The notes below the pieces were generated by a model. It did no database searches. It was not told where the DNA came from and saw only the letters and a list, made by a program, of their open reading frames with translations. A stretch of DNA of 26,369 nt, taken from IMG/VR virus record IMGVR_UViG_3300025009_000346, positions 1 to 26,369 of that record. One strand, given 5' to 3'. The stretch comes from a virus. Both the position numbers and the translations under genes were made by a program. Positions 1 through 7,385 of the stretch are shown one piece after another; the stretch's first letter is position 1; each line of letters opens with the position of its first letter.

Positions 1-2
1 TA

Positions 3-575
3 AAAGAAAAGAACATGCAAGAGGGTTATCAAACTCTTACGTCTAATCTTGAATCTCGTTTTGATAGTATTTTTTCTGATAAGGCAGATATCATTGCAAC
101 ATTTTATGTTGATCGACAAGTAAAAGATAACGAACTCACAAGTGCCAATCGCTACATTTATTTCCGTACTGATGGATTTGTGGATGCTGGAAGTCGTTTT
201 TCTAACATGCCAGAGCGCGTTCCTATGACTCCTGAGGATTATGTTGCCGCATTTGAACAGGGAGTAAAATCTTCCTTTACTGATAAAACAAGTGATTCAA
301 AAATCAAGAAAATGCAAGTAGAAGAAATTAAAGAACGTGAAACAAAATCGGAAGAATATGTTTCGAAAGCACAAACCGGAAGTGTTGAAGATGCTGAATC
401 TCTACATTCTGTAGACGATTATCGAAAACTAATTGAACAACGACTATCTGAATTAGATAAAGAATCGAAGAATCAAAAACGATTAGAATTAAAAGATAGC
501 AATGTTCCCCATAATTATAAGGACATTGAGGATATTGAAATTCTTAAGCGTATTCTTAAAATTGTTTCTCAGTAA
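3..575 (+). CDS. C-terminal part of a possible Sak4/RecA-like ATPase (5' end probably outside the window)
   Basis: The frame is open from the first base of the window and no ribosome binding site precedes the first ATG at 15, so the gene probably begins upstream. The visible part carries a stretch with RYIYFRTDGFVDAGSRF followed by PERVP and EGVKSSF. From memory this resembles the region after the ATPase core of Sak4-type phage single-strand annealing/recombinase ATPases. No Walker motif lies in the visible part, so the assignment is tentative. The last 80 residues are charged and probably helical (many K, E, D). It sits directly upstream of the zinc-finger, helicase and primase genes, which would fit a recombination/replication role. 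It could also be the end of an unrelated phage protein. Confidence 0.55.
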   Translation, partial: KEKNMQEGYQTLTSNLESRFDSIFSDKADIIATFYVDRQVKDNELTSANRYIYFRTDGFVDAGSRFSNMPERVPMTPEDYVAAFEQGVKSSFTDKTSDSKIKKMQVEEIKERETKSEEYVSKAQTGSVEDAESLHSVDDYRKLIEQRLSELDKESKNQKRLELKDSNVPHNYKDIEDIEILKRILKIVSQ

Positions 576-577
576 TC

Positions 578-596
578 TATAATATAGTGGTATAAT
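578..596 (+). promoter_or_regulatory. Two consecutive TATAAT -10-like boxes
   Basis: Perfect TATAAT hexamers lie at 578-583 and 591-596, just after the stop of the first gene and ahead of a strong hairpin. No good -35 box was found at 16-18 bases from either, so promoter activity is inferred from the -10 boxes and position only. In DNA this AT-rich such hexamers also arise by chance. Confidence 0.35.
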
Positions 597-610
597 GTGA
601 TGAGTTAGAA

Positions 611-647
611 TAAACTAGGGAAGAAGATTGTATTCTTCCCTAGTTTA
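611..647 (+). other. Perfect 15-bp hairpin in the leader of the zinc-finger/helicase/primase genes
   Basis: Left arm TAAACTAGGGAAGAA (611-625) is the exact reverse complement of the right arm at 633-647, with a 7-base loop. No T-run follows on the + strand, so it is not a classical intrinsic terminator. It lies between the -10-like boxes and the ribosome binding site AAGGA at 652-656. It could be a stabilising leader hairpin, an RNase processing site or a protein-binding site. Confidence 0.8.
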
Positions 648-671
648 GTAGAAGGACGATTATATAAAATA

Positions 672-1316
672 ATGGAAATTAAAACCACTCGTAAGTGTAA
701 GCAATGTAAATTAGAAATTGTTTTAGAAAATAAGGCTTCAGTTTATTTCAAGAAATCTCATTTTCATGATGAGTGTTTTATCTCTATGCTATTGAGTAAA
801 AAGAAAAACCCTCCTACAAGAGAAACAGCAATCGCTATATTAAATCAATTAAAACTAGAAAGTAATATCGTAATTTCTGAAATGATTACTAAAAATCATT
901 TATATAAATGGTTGCAAAAGTCTTATGACTTAGCGATTATTCCGGGTTTCTTTTTTCAAAGATTGGAAGAAGTTTACCAGGGAAGTTATAAAGGCTTATC
1001 TGAGGCAATTTCTCCTACAGATGTTTATTATATTTGGAGACATAAAAAAGATAAATTTGACCAAATAAATAATTATCAAAGTAAAAAAGGAAAGAATATT
1101 GTTGGTGTAAGTAGGTTGGCATATGATTTAGCTATTGTCATTTCCGAATATGATAGTTATAAGAAGTGGAAAGAGAAACAAGAAGTTGATAAAAAGATTA
1201 TCTGTGAACTAATCGGGCAAGAAAAAATAGATTACGATAAGATATTTGTAAAACCAGATAGGGAAGATGATTATATTATTGATGATAATGAGGAGGAATG
1301 CAAAATAAATGAGTGA
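672..1316 (+). CDS. Zinc-finger protein upstream of the replicative helicase
   Basis: A 214-residue protein with an N-terminal zinc-binding pattern: C9 and C12 in CKQC, then H30/H32 and C35 in HFHDEC. The remainder is lysine- and tyrosine-rich with a middle block around GFFFQRLEEVYQGSYKGLS and a very acidic tail. I do not recognise a named family. Similar zinc-finger proteins sit beside helicase genes in other phages, so a helicase-loading or replication accessory role is possible but unproven. The start has AAGGA at 652-656, about 15 bases away, an unusually long gap. Its stop overlaps the start of the helicase gene by 8 bases, which implies translational coupling. Confidence 0.8.
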   Translation: MEIKTTRKCKQCKLEIVLENKASVYFKKSHFHDECFISMLLSKKKNPPTRETAIAILNQLKLESNIVISEMITKNHLYKWLQKSYDLAIIPGFFFQRLEEVYQGSYKGLSEAISPTDVYYIWRHKKDKFDQINNYQSKKGKNIVGVSRLAYDLAIVISEYDSYKKWKEKQEVDKKIICELIGQEKIDYDKIFVKPDREDDYIIDDNEEECKINE

Positions 1317-2853
1317 TGGCATTTCTAATGTTCCCAATGAAATGATGTTTGTGGGTGCTTTGTTTCGCAAGCCTGATTTATATCTTGAATATGAGAGATT
1401 TATTAAATCGAAGTTCTACTTTACAGATGTTGTGTGCAAATTTTTTTATGAAGAAGGATTTTTAATTTATAAGAATAGAACGCAAACATTTACAGAAGTA
1501 TCTATTCAACTGTACATGAGTGAGGACAAAGATAGGCTTACAAAATTCAGGGAATATGGTGGATATTCAACCATAGAAACTTGGATGGAATTGGCTCAAA
1601 TCGAAGATATGCAGAATTATTTTAATGTTCTTCAGAAATTCGCCCTCATTCGAGAATATGAAAGAAAAGGTTTAAATACTGAGAGGTTTAGAAAGAGTAG
1701 AAAGTTTGAATCACTTACTCCGAAGCAGTTATATTTTAATATTAAGAAAACAGTAGATCAAATATTTACTGATATTTCTGGTGATCCTGATGTAGAAACA
1801 TTAAATTCATCTGTTACAGAAATGATTAATCAATATCTTGACAAGCCAGCAATGGGAGAAATAACGCCATTCTTTTCTTTCAATGATCTCTTTAGGGGTT
1901 TGAGAACGGGAACAGCAATGGGAATCGGTATGACTTCTAACTCTGGTAAAACCCGTTTTTTAACTAAGTTGCTCGGATATCTTACATTGGTTAGAAAAGA
2001 AAAATGTATGGTTTTACTTAATGAAATGAGTGTTGAAGATATTCGATTGGCACTTTTAACAACCTGTATTAATAATCCAGAATTTGTTGAAATACATAAA
2101 ATTGAACATCAAAAAGATGAGCGAGAATTAGCTTTAGGTTTATATCGAGATAACAAAGGAGAAATTATATATCGAAAAAGAGACGATATTACCGGAGAAT
2201 TCGTAGAAACTCACCAAGATTATATTAACAGGTTAATGAAAACCTCTTTAGATTATAATAAAGTTAGGGCTGTTGCACAGTGGATAGAAGAACAAATAGA
2301 TAATAAAATTTTTGTTATCGATGTTTCTACCGGATATACAGATGAAGATTTGGATGCGTATATTCGTAAGGCCGTAACAACTAAATCAATTCGGTATTTC
2401 TTTTATGATACCCTAAAAAACGAATTAGGAACCATTGGGGAATGGGCGGCATTAAAACAGACAACAACTAAACTGGCGGAATTAGCGAAAACTTTGCATG
2501 TATTTATTCTTGCTTCATTGCAATTGACAGATGATGTTAATTATATTGAACCGTTAGATTTGAATTCAATGAATATCGCCGCATCCAAAGGCTTAAAAAC
2601 AGTATTAACAAGTCTAACTCTTTGGAAAGAAATTGACAAGAAAGACTATAAGAGATACTTTTATATTCCCACTGATAATGTTGGTTGGGGAAAACAAATA
2701 GAGACAGATTTACCGGAAAACGATGATTCTAATGAAAGACTTTACTGCTGTGTGGTGGATAAAAATAGAGCGGGAGCAAAGGCTAAAATACTCTTTAGTG
2801 TTAATTTAAATACGAACAAATGGTCGGAGTTGGGTAGGATATTTAAAAAATAA
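1309..2853 (+). CDS. DnaB-like replicative DNA helicase
   Basis: A 514-residue protein with the two-domain layout of DnaB helicases: a helical N-terminal domain (about residues 10-120) and a RecA-like ATPase from about residue 185. The P-loop reads MTSNSGKT (about 208-215). The first glycine of the usual Walker A motif is replaced by methionine; DnaB proteins often have alanine there. The strand FVIDVS and the later LASLQLTDD are consistent with the DnaB core, the latter with the sensor strand. It would form the hexameric ring that unwinds the fork and partners the primase encoded 29 bases downstream. AGGAGG at 1291-1296 is the likely ribosome binding site; an in-frame stop at 1306 fixes the start. 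Overlap with the upstream gene suggests one operon. Confidence 0.88.
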   Translation: MSDGISNVPNEMMFVGALFRKPDLYLEYERFIKSKFYFTDVVCKFFYEEGFLIYKNRTQTFTEVSIQLYMSEDKDRLTKFREYGGYSTIETWMELAQIEDMQNYFNVLQKFALIREYERKGLNTERFRKSRKFESLTPKQLYFNIKKTVDQIFTDISGDPDVETLNSSVTEMINQYLDKPAMGEITPFFSFNDLFRGLRTGTAMGIGMTSNSGKTRFLTKLLGYLTLVRKEKCMVLLNEMSVEDIRLALLTTCINNPEFVEIHKIEHQKDERELALGLYRDNKGEIIYRKRDDITGEFVETHQDYINRLMKTSLDYNKVRAVAQWIEEQIDNKIFVIDVSTGYTDEDLDAYIRKAVTTKSIRYFFYDTLKNELGTIGEWAALKQTTTKLAELAKTLHVFILASLQLTDDVNYIEPLDLNSMNIAASKGLKTVLTSLTLWKEIDKKDYKRYFYIPTDNVGWGKQIETDLPENDDSNERLYCCVVDKNRAGAKAKILFSVNLNTNKWSELGRIFKK

Positions 2854-2882
2854 GGATTTCATAGTTCCACTTAAGGAGATAA

Positions 2883-3899
2883 ATGAATGCACACGATATT
2901 AAGCAATGGATTGTTGAAAATAAAAAGATTCCCGAACTTCTTGAGGATTTGGGTTGCCAGCACGTTAAGTATCACTCTGATAATTATATTACTTGCGCTA
3001 ATCCGCCTCCAGGTGATAATAAACAAGCGGTAACGGTATATCTACCCAATTTAAATGTAGTAAACTACACTCGTGATTTACCACAACCATCTGATATTTT
3101 TACTTTAGTTGAGTATTATAAAAATATAAATTTTTTCTATTCTTTAAGATATGTATGCGAATTATTTGGACTTGATTTATATAAGGACATAAATGCTGAT
3201 TTGCCAGAATCCTTGAAAATTACTAAAATGTTAAAGAGGATGAATTCTGGTGAAACTGAGAACGATCAAGATACTCCGATAAAAGTAATACCTGATTCAA
3301 TTCTTTCTTATTACAGACCATTTGTAAATGATTTTTGGTTGAAAGACGGTGTGCATTATGATGTACAGCGAGAATGGGAATTGGGGTACGATGAATATAC
3401 CAATCGAATAACAATTCCTATTCGTGATGAATTGGGTAATCTTTGTGGAGTAAAGGGTAGAATTTTTAAAAAAGAAATAACAGACGATGAATTAAAATAT
3501 TATTATCTTGAACCTTGTCCTCGTAGAAAGATATTGTACGGGTTGTATAAAACCTTTTCTTATATTAAAGAAAGTAATTGGGCATATATCGGAGAAGCAG
3601 AGAAATTCTGTCATCAGTTGTGGAGTTACGGCTATAAGAATTCAGTTGCTACTAGTGGTGATGAAGTGAGTGATACCCAAATTGAAAAACTAAGTAGATT
3701 AGGTGTACCTGTTTGTTTCGCATTTGATCAGGATATTACTCAAGAAAAAATTGAAAAAATAGCAAAAAGATTTATTGAAGGAATTGAGGTATGGGCAATT
3801 TACGATAAAGGTGGTATACTTGAAGCGAAAGAAAGCCCATCAGATAATCTGGAAAAGTGGAAACACTTAGTAAAAAATAATGTGTATAAGATTAGATAA
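2883..3899 (+). CDS. DnaG-like DNA primase
   Basis: A 338-residue protein. The centre matches the bacterial primase core: WELGYD (about 165-170), a conserved GNLCGVKGR segment, then a TOPRIM fold with GEAEKF (catalytic Glu about 238), the VATSGDEVSDTQIEKL segment, and FDQD (about 281-284) supplying the two metal-binding aspartates. The N-terminal 60 residues look like the DnaG zinc-finger domain (YITCANPPPGD), but the second cysteine pair is absent, so zinc binding may be lost. It is shorter than cellular DnaG (about 600 residues) and lacks an obvious C-terminal helicase-binding domain. It follows the helicase in the same operon, with AAGGAG just before the ATG. Confidence 0.87.
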   Translation: MNAHDIKQWIVENKKIPELLEDLGCQHVKYHSDNYITCANPPPGDNKQAVTVYLPNLNVVNYTRDLPQPSDIFTLVEYYKNINFFYSLRYVCELFGLDLYKDINADLPESLKITKMLKRMNSGETENDQDTPIKVIPDSILSYYRPFVNDFWLKDGVHYDVQREWELGYDEYTNRITIPIRDELGNLCGVKGRIFKKEITDDELKYYYLEPCPRRKILYGLYKTFSYIKESNWAYIGEAEKFCHQLWSYGYKNSVATSGDEVSDTQIEKLSRLGVPVCFAFDQDITQEKIEKIAKRFIEGIEVWAIYDKGGILEAKESPSDNLEKWKHLVKNNVYKIR

Positions 3900-3935
3900 A
3901 ACAAAAGTTTTATTTGTATAAAAAACTTGTTTTAT
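3896..3935 (+). terminator. Hairpin after the primase gene, possible terminator
   Basis: Nine bases spanning the primase stop codon (ATAAAACAA from 3896) pair with TTGTTTTAT ending at 3935. After a 2-base bulge, GTTTT pairs with AAAAC, leaving a short loop. The stem is AT-rich and the right arm contains its own T-run, so termination would be weak. The arms also contain two copies of the TTTTAT element listed separately, so the pairing could be a by-product of that repeat. Confidence 0.4.
3905..3935 (+). promoter_or_regulatory. Recurrent TTTTAT element, doublet upstream of 3957
   Basis: AAGTTTTAT at 3905-3913 and CTTGTTTTAT at 3926-3935, with TTTTAT cores 22 bases apart. These belong to the A-A-N-T-T-T-T-A-T family repeated upstream of small genes across the window: 4394, 4668, 4882/4903, 5294, 12382/12407, 12691, 14020, 15173, 17008 and 18188. 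Function unknown; possibly a phage promoter element, an operator or an A/U-rich translation enhancer. Confidence 0.45.
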
Positions 3936-3956
3936 TATAAGGAATAAAAAAATATT

Positions 3957-4382
3957 ATGCCAACGATGTGCGATAAATGTTTTTCAATTAGTGCAATGAA
4001 ATATTACAGTAAATGTAAATGCGCAGATAAAAAATGTAATGGTAGCATGATTGAAATCGATGAATTATTTTTGATTTCAATTTCAATTTTAAATAAAAAA
4101 GGCTATAGAACTACTTTTTGTTGTAGTGGTCATCCAGTAGAGCATAAAACAATATATAATCATTCATATATTTCATTTGATTCAAATATTTTATTGCCAA
4201 ATCTTCCTGTTGGTTTTAAATATGATGAAGATATAGACTGTAACATTAATGGTGATATAGTGATACGCAAGTTTTTTTCAGATTTAAATAATGATTCAAA
4301 AATCACAAAAGAATTGCTCATTACTGCAAAAGATGTTTTAGAGTGGGCAGAATCATTACCAGATGAAAAACATATTTTATAG
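3957..4382 (+). CDS. Cysteine-rich phage protein of unknown function (CCSGH motif)
   Basis: A 141-residue protein with N-terminal cysteines C5, C8, C20, C22 and C27 that could bind zinc, followed by the distinctive GYRTTFCCSGHP segment (about 49-60). From memory, that short GY.T..CC.GH block recurs in hypothetical proteins of phages and Gram-positive bacteria with no known function. No enzyme motif beyond these cysteines is visible. AAGGA lies at 3939-3943, about 13 bases from the ATG. It is the first of a run of small genes between the two replication blocks. Confidence 0.75.
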   Translation: MPTMCDKCFSISAMKYYSKCKCADKKCNGSMIEIDELFLISISILNKKGYRTTFCCSGHPVEHKTIYNHSYISFDSNILLPNLPVGFKYDEDIDCNINGDIVIRKFFSDLNNDSKITKELLITAKDVLEWAESLPDEKHIL

Positions 4383-4393
4383 GAATAAAACTA

Positions 4394-4402
4394 AAATTTT
4401 AT
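4394..4402 (+). promoter_or_regulatory. Recurrent AAATTTTAT element
   Basis: A copy of the repeated A-A-N-TTTTAT element, 9 bases before the AGGAG (4411-4415) of the next small gene. Confidence 0.35.
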
Positions 4403-4419
4403 ATTAAATTAGGAGAACA

Positions 4420-4662
4420 ATGAAAAATATATTACACTTTAAAACCCCCATAGATGAGAATGGCGACATATTAATTGATGTAAAAGAACTCAATAGACTT
4501 CTAATGTCGCTTAAAGAACGACTTGGAGATGAATATGTAATTATAGCTTCTCCCTGTAATGTTGCATTATTGAGCGTAGAAGATGTTTTATATAGTTTTA
4601 AAGCTAATGACGTTTCCATAGAAGATTTGAAAAATCTTATCGATTCTGTTTATAAAAAATAA
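4420..4662 (+). CDS. Small protein of unknown function
   Basis: An 80-residue, mildly acidic protein with no recognised domain. It starts with a beta-strand-like region (ILHFKTPID) and ends with helical segments (VEDVLYSF, IEDLKNLIDSVYKK). The start is well supported by AGGAG at 4411-4415. It belongs to the small-gene run and is preceded by the TTTTAT element. Confidence 0.7.
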   Translation: MKNILHFKTPIDENGDILIDVKELNRLLMSLKERLGDEYVIIASPCNVALLSVEDVLYSFKANDVSIEDLKNLIDSVYKK

Positions 4663-4667
4663 AAAGA

Positions 4668-4676
4668 AAGTTTTAT
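4668..4676 (+). promoter_or_regulatory. Recurrent AAGTTTTAT element
   Basis: A copy of the element ending two bases before the ATG at 4678. At this distance it cannot be a promoter for that start codon unless transcription starts downstream. This copy therefore argues for a role in mRNA or translation, or for chance. Confidence 0.3.
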
Positions 4677-4677
4677 T

Positions 4678-4881
4678 ATGTTACACGCAAATGCTTGTTA
4701 TCAAGACAATGGCACATATGAATTATATGTGGATGCCGTTGAAGAAATAAACGGTAAAAAAATATATCGAAGAGAAATTATAGAAGTGTTTCCTGACTTT
4801 CGTTCTTTGTGGCAATACTTAAATGATGATAGAAATAAGTATGATGTTGTGGGTATTTGTACGCCAATACCGTTTAAATAA
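4678..4881 (+). CDS. Small protein of unknown function
   Basis: A 67-residue protein with no recognised domain. The pattern is two strands, a helix and a strand (YELYVDAVEEI, RREIIEVFPDF, LWQYLNDD, VVGICTPIPF). The ribosome binding site is weak (AAAGAAAG upstream). It is spaced 15 bases from the previous stop and continues the tandem run of small genes. Confidence 0.65.
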   Translation: MLHANACYQDNGTYELYVDAVEEINGKKIYRREIIEVFPDFRSLWQYLNDDRNKYDVVGICTPIPFK

Positions 4882-4911
4882 AAGTTTTATTAAATAGAAC
4901 AGGAATTTTAT
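4882..4911 (+). promoter_or_regulatory. Recurrent TTTTAT element, doublet
   Basis: AAGTTTTAT at 4882-4890 and GAATTTTAT at 4903-4911. Their TTTTAT cores are 21 bases apart (two helical turns) and flank an AGGAA ribosome binding site. Confidence 0.4.
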
Positions 4912-5094
4912 ATGATGAATGATAATTTTAATCATGATGAATTTGAAAAATGGATTACTACAAATAAAAAAGAAATAAAGAAAGTTGTAGAACACTGGCT
5001 GCAACTTGTCGATGAACGAGGGTTATTAGAATTGTTTAAGTCGAATGATGAATATATAGATGTTTCAGACATTTGGCCTTCCAAAGAAAATTAA
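4912..5094 (+). CDS. Small helical protein of unknown function
   Basis: A 60-residue charged protein, probably mostly helical (EKWITTNKKEIKKVVEHWL). Two adjacent ATG codons (4912 and 4915) could serve as the start. AGGAA at 4901-4905 is 6 or 9 bases away respectively, which slightly favours the second. No family recognised. Confidence 0.65.
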   Translation: MMNDNFNHDEFEKWITTNKKEIKKVVEHWLQLVDERGLLELFKSNDEYIDVSDIWPSKEN

Positions 5095-5115
5095 ATAAAA
5101 TGAGGAATTTATAAA

Positions 5116-5268
5116 ATGGATGAAGAAAATGAATATGAACACGATGAATATAAATTGTGTTTAGATTACCTTTTATTTGAAGAAGAAGAATTTGATTCTA
5201 TAGAAATAGAAAACACTTTTGCATATATTTTCGATAAAGATGGAAAGTTTCACGGTACTGAGTATTAA
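5116..5268 (+). CDS. Tiny acidic protein (50 aa)
   Basis: ATG at 5116 follows GAGGA at 5102-5106 by 9 bases and is read for 50 codons to TAA at 5266. The product starts MDEENEYEHDEYKLC and ends with the strand FAYIFDKDGKFHGTEY. Acidic residues strongly outnumber basic ones. A similar FIFDK-GDF ending occurs in the tiny gene at 13842, so the two may be distant paralogues. No function known. Confidence 0.6.
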   Translation: MDEENEYEHDEYKLCLDYLLFEEEEFDSIEIENTFAYIFDKDGKFHGTEY

Positions 5269-5293
5269 TACTAGTTGTTTTTAAATGAAATAG

Positions 5294-5302
5294 AACTTTT
5301 AT
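5294..5302 (+). promoter_or_regulatory. Recurrent AACTTTTAT element
   Basis: A copy of the repeated element immediately upstream of the AAGGA (5303-5307) serving the next gene. Confidence 0.35.
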
Positions 5303-5314
5303 AAGGAAAGTAAA

Positions 5315-5599
5315 ATGATTATTAAAAAAACAAAAACAGTTAAAGTTGAAAAAACAACTCATGTTGTTTGTGATAAGTGCGGTAAGCAATATGGATTAGA
5401 TTATAGAAATCATGACAGTGGTAATGAGATTTGGGAAGCGCAAGAATTTCATCACATCAATTTTGTAGGTGGTTTTGCATCTGTGTTTGGAGATGGAACC
5501 AAAGTTGAGTGTGATTTGTGCCAGCATTGTTTACTTGAAATGATTGGTAATTTCTGTAGAAAAGACACTTCATTAAATGTATATTATGATGAAGATTGA
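5315..5599 (+). CDS. Small zinc-ribbon protein
   Basis: A 94-residue protein with a CDKC pair (C19, C22) and a CDLCQHC cluster (C66, C69, C72), a typical zinc ribbon. The central block EAQEFHHINFVGGFASVFGDG looks like a recurring family of small uncharacterised proteins in phages and bacteria, recalled from memory. No catalytic residues are evident; a DNA-, RNA- or protein-binding role is plausible. The start is well supported by AAGGA 7 bases upstream. Confidence 0.78.
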   Translation: MIIKKTKTVKVEKTTHVVCDKCGKQYGLDYRNHDSGNEIWEAQEFHHINFVGGFASVFGDGTKVECDLCQHCLLEMIGNFCRKDTSLNVYYDED

Positions 5600-5639
5600 T
5601 AGAATAATAATATAGTAATTGGAGAGAATATAAATTATA

Positions 5640-7385
5640 ATGAAATATAGACTAATTAATGAAGAACTAAACGATAAAAGAAAAGTTTTATCCATTACTG
5701 AAATTGTGCTGAAAAACAGGGGAATTGATGATCCTGAAGCATATTTGAATTTAGACGATACGGCACTTTATCATTTTAGTATGTTGAGTAACATCGATAA
5801 AGCCGTAGAAATGCTATTGAAGCACATAGGTAATAAAAGTGTTATTGGAATCATAGTAGATAGCGATTGTGATGGACAATGCTCTGCCAGTATGCTATAT
5901 CAATATCTTAAAGAAATCTATGATGATAATAATATCATATATTTTATTCATACAAAAAAACAGCATGGCATCAGTCCAGAAATAATTATTCCCGAAAGTG
6001 TAAAACTTCTTTTAGTGCCTGATGCGGGGAGCAATGATGTAATTCAATCTGAATTATTGTCTAAGCGAGGCATAGATATTATATCTCTCGATCATCATGA
6101 AAGAGAGGTCAAAGACAATCCATTTGCAATTATTGTTAATCCAAAATGGGATGACGAATATCCAAATTGGGAACTATCGGGTGGTGCTGTAGTATATAAA
6201 TTTCTGCAAGCTCTAGATTATGAATTGTGGGAAAATAAAGCAGATAAATATTTAGACTTGGTTGCATTGTCTCTCATTAGTGATAGTATGGATTTGCGTT
6301 CCCCGGAATCAAAACGATTGGTTGATAAAGGCTTGAGCAATATTCAAAATAAATTATTTACGGCATTAATTGAAAAACAAAATTATAGCATCGGTGGAAT
6401 TGTTAACATTATAAATATTCAGTTTTATATAACCCCACTAATTAACGGCATGATTCGAAGTTCCACTCTTGAAGAAAAAGAATTATTATTTAAAGCATTT
6501 TGTCAAATGGATGAAGAATTTGATTACAAGAAACGTGGTGAAACAGAAACAGTAAAAGAAGATATATATACAAGAGTGGCTAGATTATGTGTTAACAATA
6601 AAGCAAAACAGAATCGAGAAATTGATAAAAGTTTAGAAGAAATTATTCCTAAAATTGAAAGATTTGGTTGGGATAAAAATAAAATTCTTTTTGTAAACGC
6701 CGATGATTTAGATAATAGTTATACTGGATTGGTTTGTATGAAATTATCCTCTCAGTATTCCAAACCTTGTATTCTCCTACGAGAAACAAGTTGGAAACCC
6801 GGATACCTTGGAGGTAGTGGCAGAAATTACGATGGTTCTCCGATTGCTAATTTAAAAGATTTCATCCTGAGTACTGGATTATTTAGTATGGCGCAAGGTC
6901 ACGCGTCATCCTTCGGAGTTGAGATCGAAAAAGAAAATATCCGAAAGGCAATTGAAAAAGTAAATGAATTACTGAAGGATGTTGAATTCGAAACGCAATA
7001 TAAGGTGGATTTTGTTTTAGATGCACGAGAAGTCACAATTGAATTTGTTCGAGAATTAGATAAACTAAAAGATTATTGGGGCAACAACATTAAGGAAAGT
7101 TTAATTTGTGTTAAAAATATTTGTTTTAATACTAAAGACTTACAGATAATGGGCAAAGAATTGAATAGTTGGAAGTTCTCCATAAATGACGATGTGATGG
7201 CGATTAAATTCAAGTGTTCTGAAGATGATGAAATTTTAAAATTATCTAGTTCAGATTGGGGTGGAACAGACATTAAAATAAATTCAATTGGAAAATTAAA
7301 TTTTTCCAGTTACAATGGTATAATTACGCCTCAGTTAATTCTACTTGATTACGAAGTTGTTCAGATAAAGGATTGCACATGCTAA
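5640..7385 (+). CDS. RecJ-like single-strand DNA exonuclease (DHH family)
   Basis: A 581-residue protein with the DHH phosphoesterase motifs in order: DSDCDG (about 74-79, metal-binding aspartates), PDAGSND (about 127-133), LDHHE (about 150-154), the SGGAVVYKF block (about 180-188) and LISDSMDL (about 212-219). These match RecJ, the 5'-3' single-strand DNA exonuclease of recombination and repair, which uses Mn or Mg ions. Its middle section contains FGWDKNKILFVNADDLDNSYTG-like and GGSGRNYDGSPIANLKDF-like segments, as in the DHHA1 domain. The length is close to bacterial RecJ. The ribosome binding site GGAGAG (5621-5626) lies about 13 bases upstream. It overlaps the DNA polymerase start by 7 bases, linking the two in translation. 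Confidence 0.88.
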   Translation: MKYRLINEELNDKRKVLSITEIVLKNRGIDDPEAYLNLDDTALYHFSMLSNIDKAVEMLLKHIGNKSVIGIIVDSDCDGQCSASMLYQYLKEIYDDNNIIYFIHTKKQHGISPEIIIPESVKLLLVPDAGSNDVIQSELLSKRGIDIISLDHHEREVKDNPFAIIVNPKWDDEYPNWELSGGAVVYKFLQALDYELWENKADKYLDLVALSLISDSMDLRSPESKRLVDKGLSNIQNKLFTALIEKQNYSIGGIVNIINIQFYITPLINGMIRSSTLEEKELLFKAFCQMDEEFDYKKRGETETVKEDIYTRVARLCVNNKAKQNREIDKSLEEIIPKIERFGWDKNKILFVNADDLDNSYTGLVCMKLSSQYSKPCILLRETSWKPGYLGGSGRNYDGSPIANLKDFILSTGLFSMAQGHASSFGVEIEKENIRKAIEKVNELLKDVEFETQYKVDFVLDAREVTIEFVRELDKLKDYWGNNIKESLICVKNICFNTKDLQIMGKELNSWKFSINDDVMAIKFKCSEDDEILKLSSSDWGGTDIKINSIGKLNFSSYNGIITPQLILLDYEVVQIKDCTC

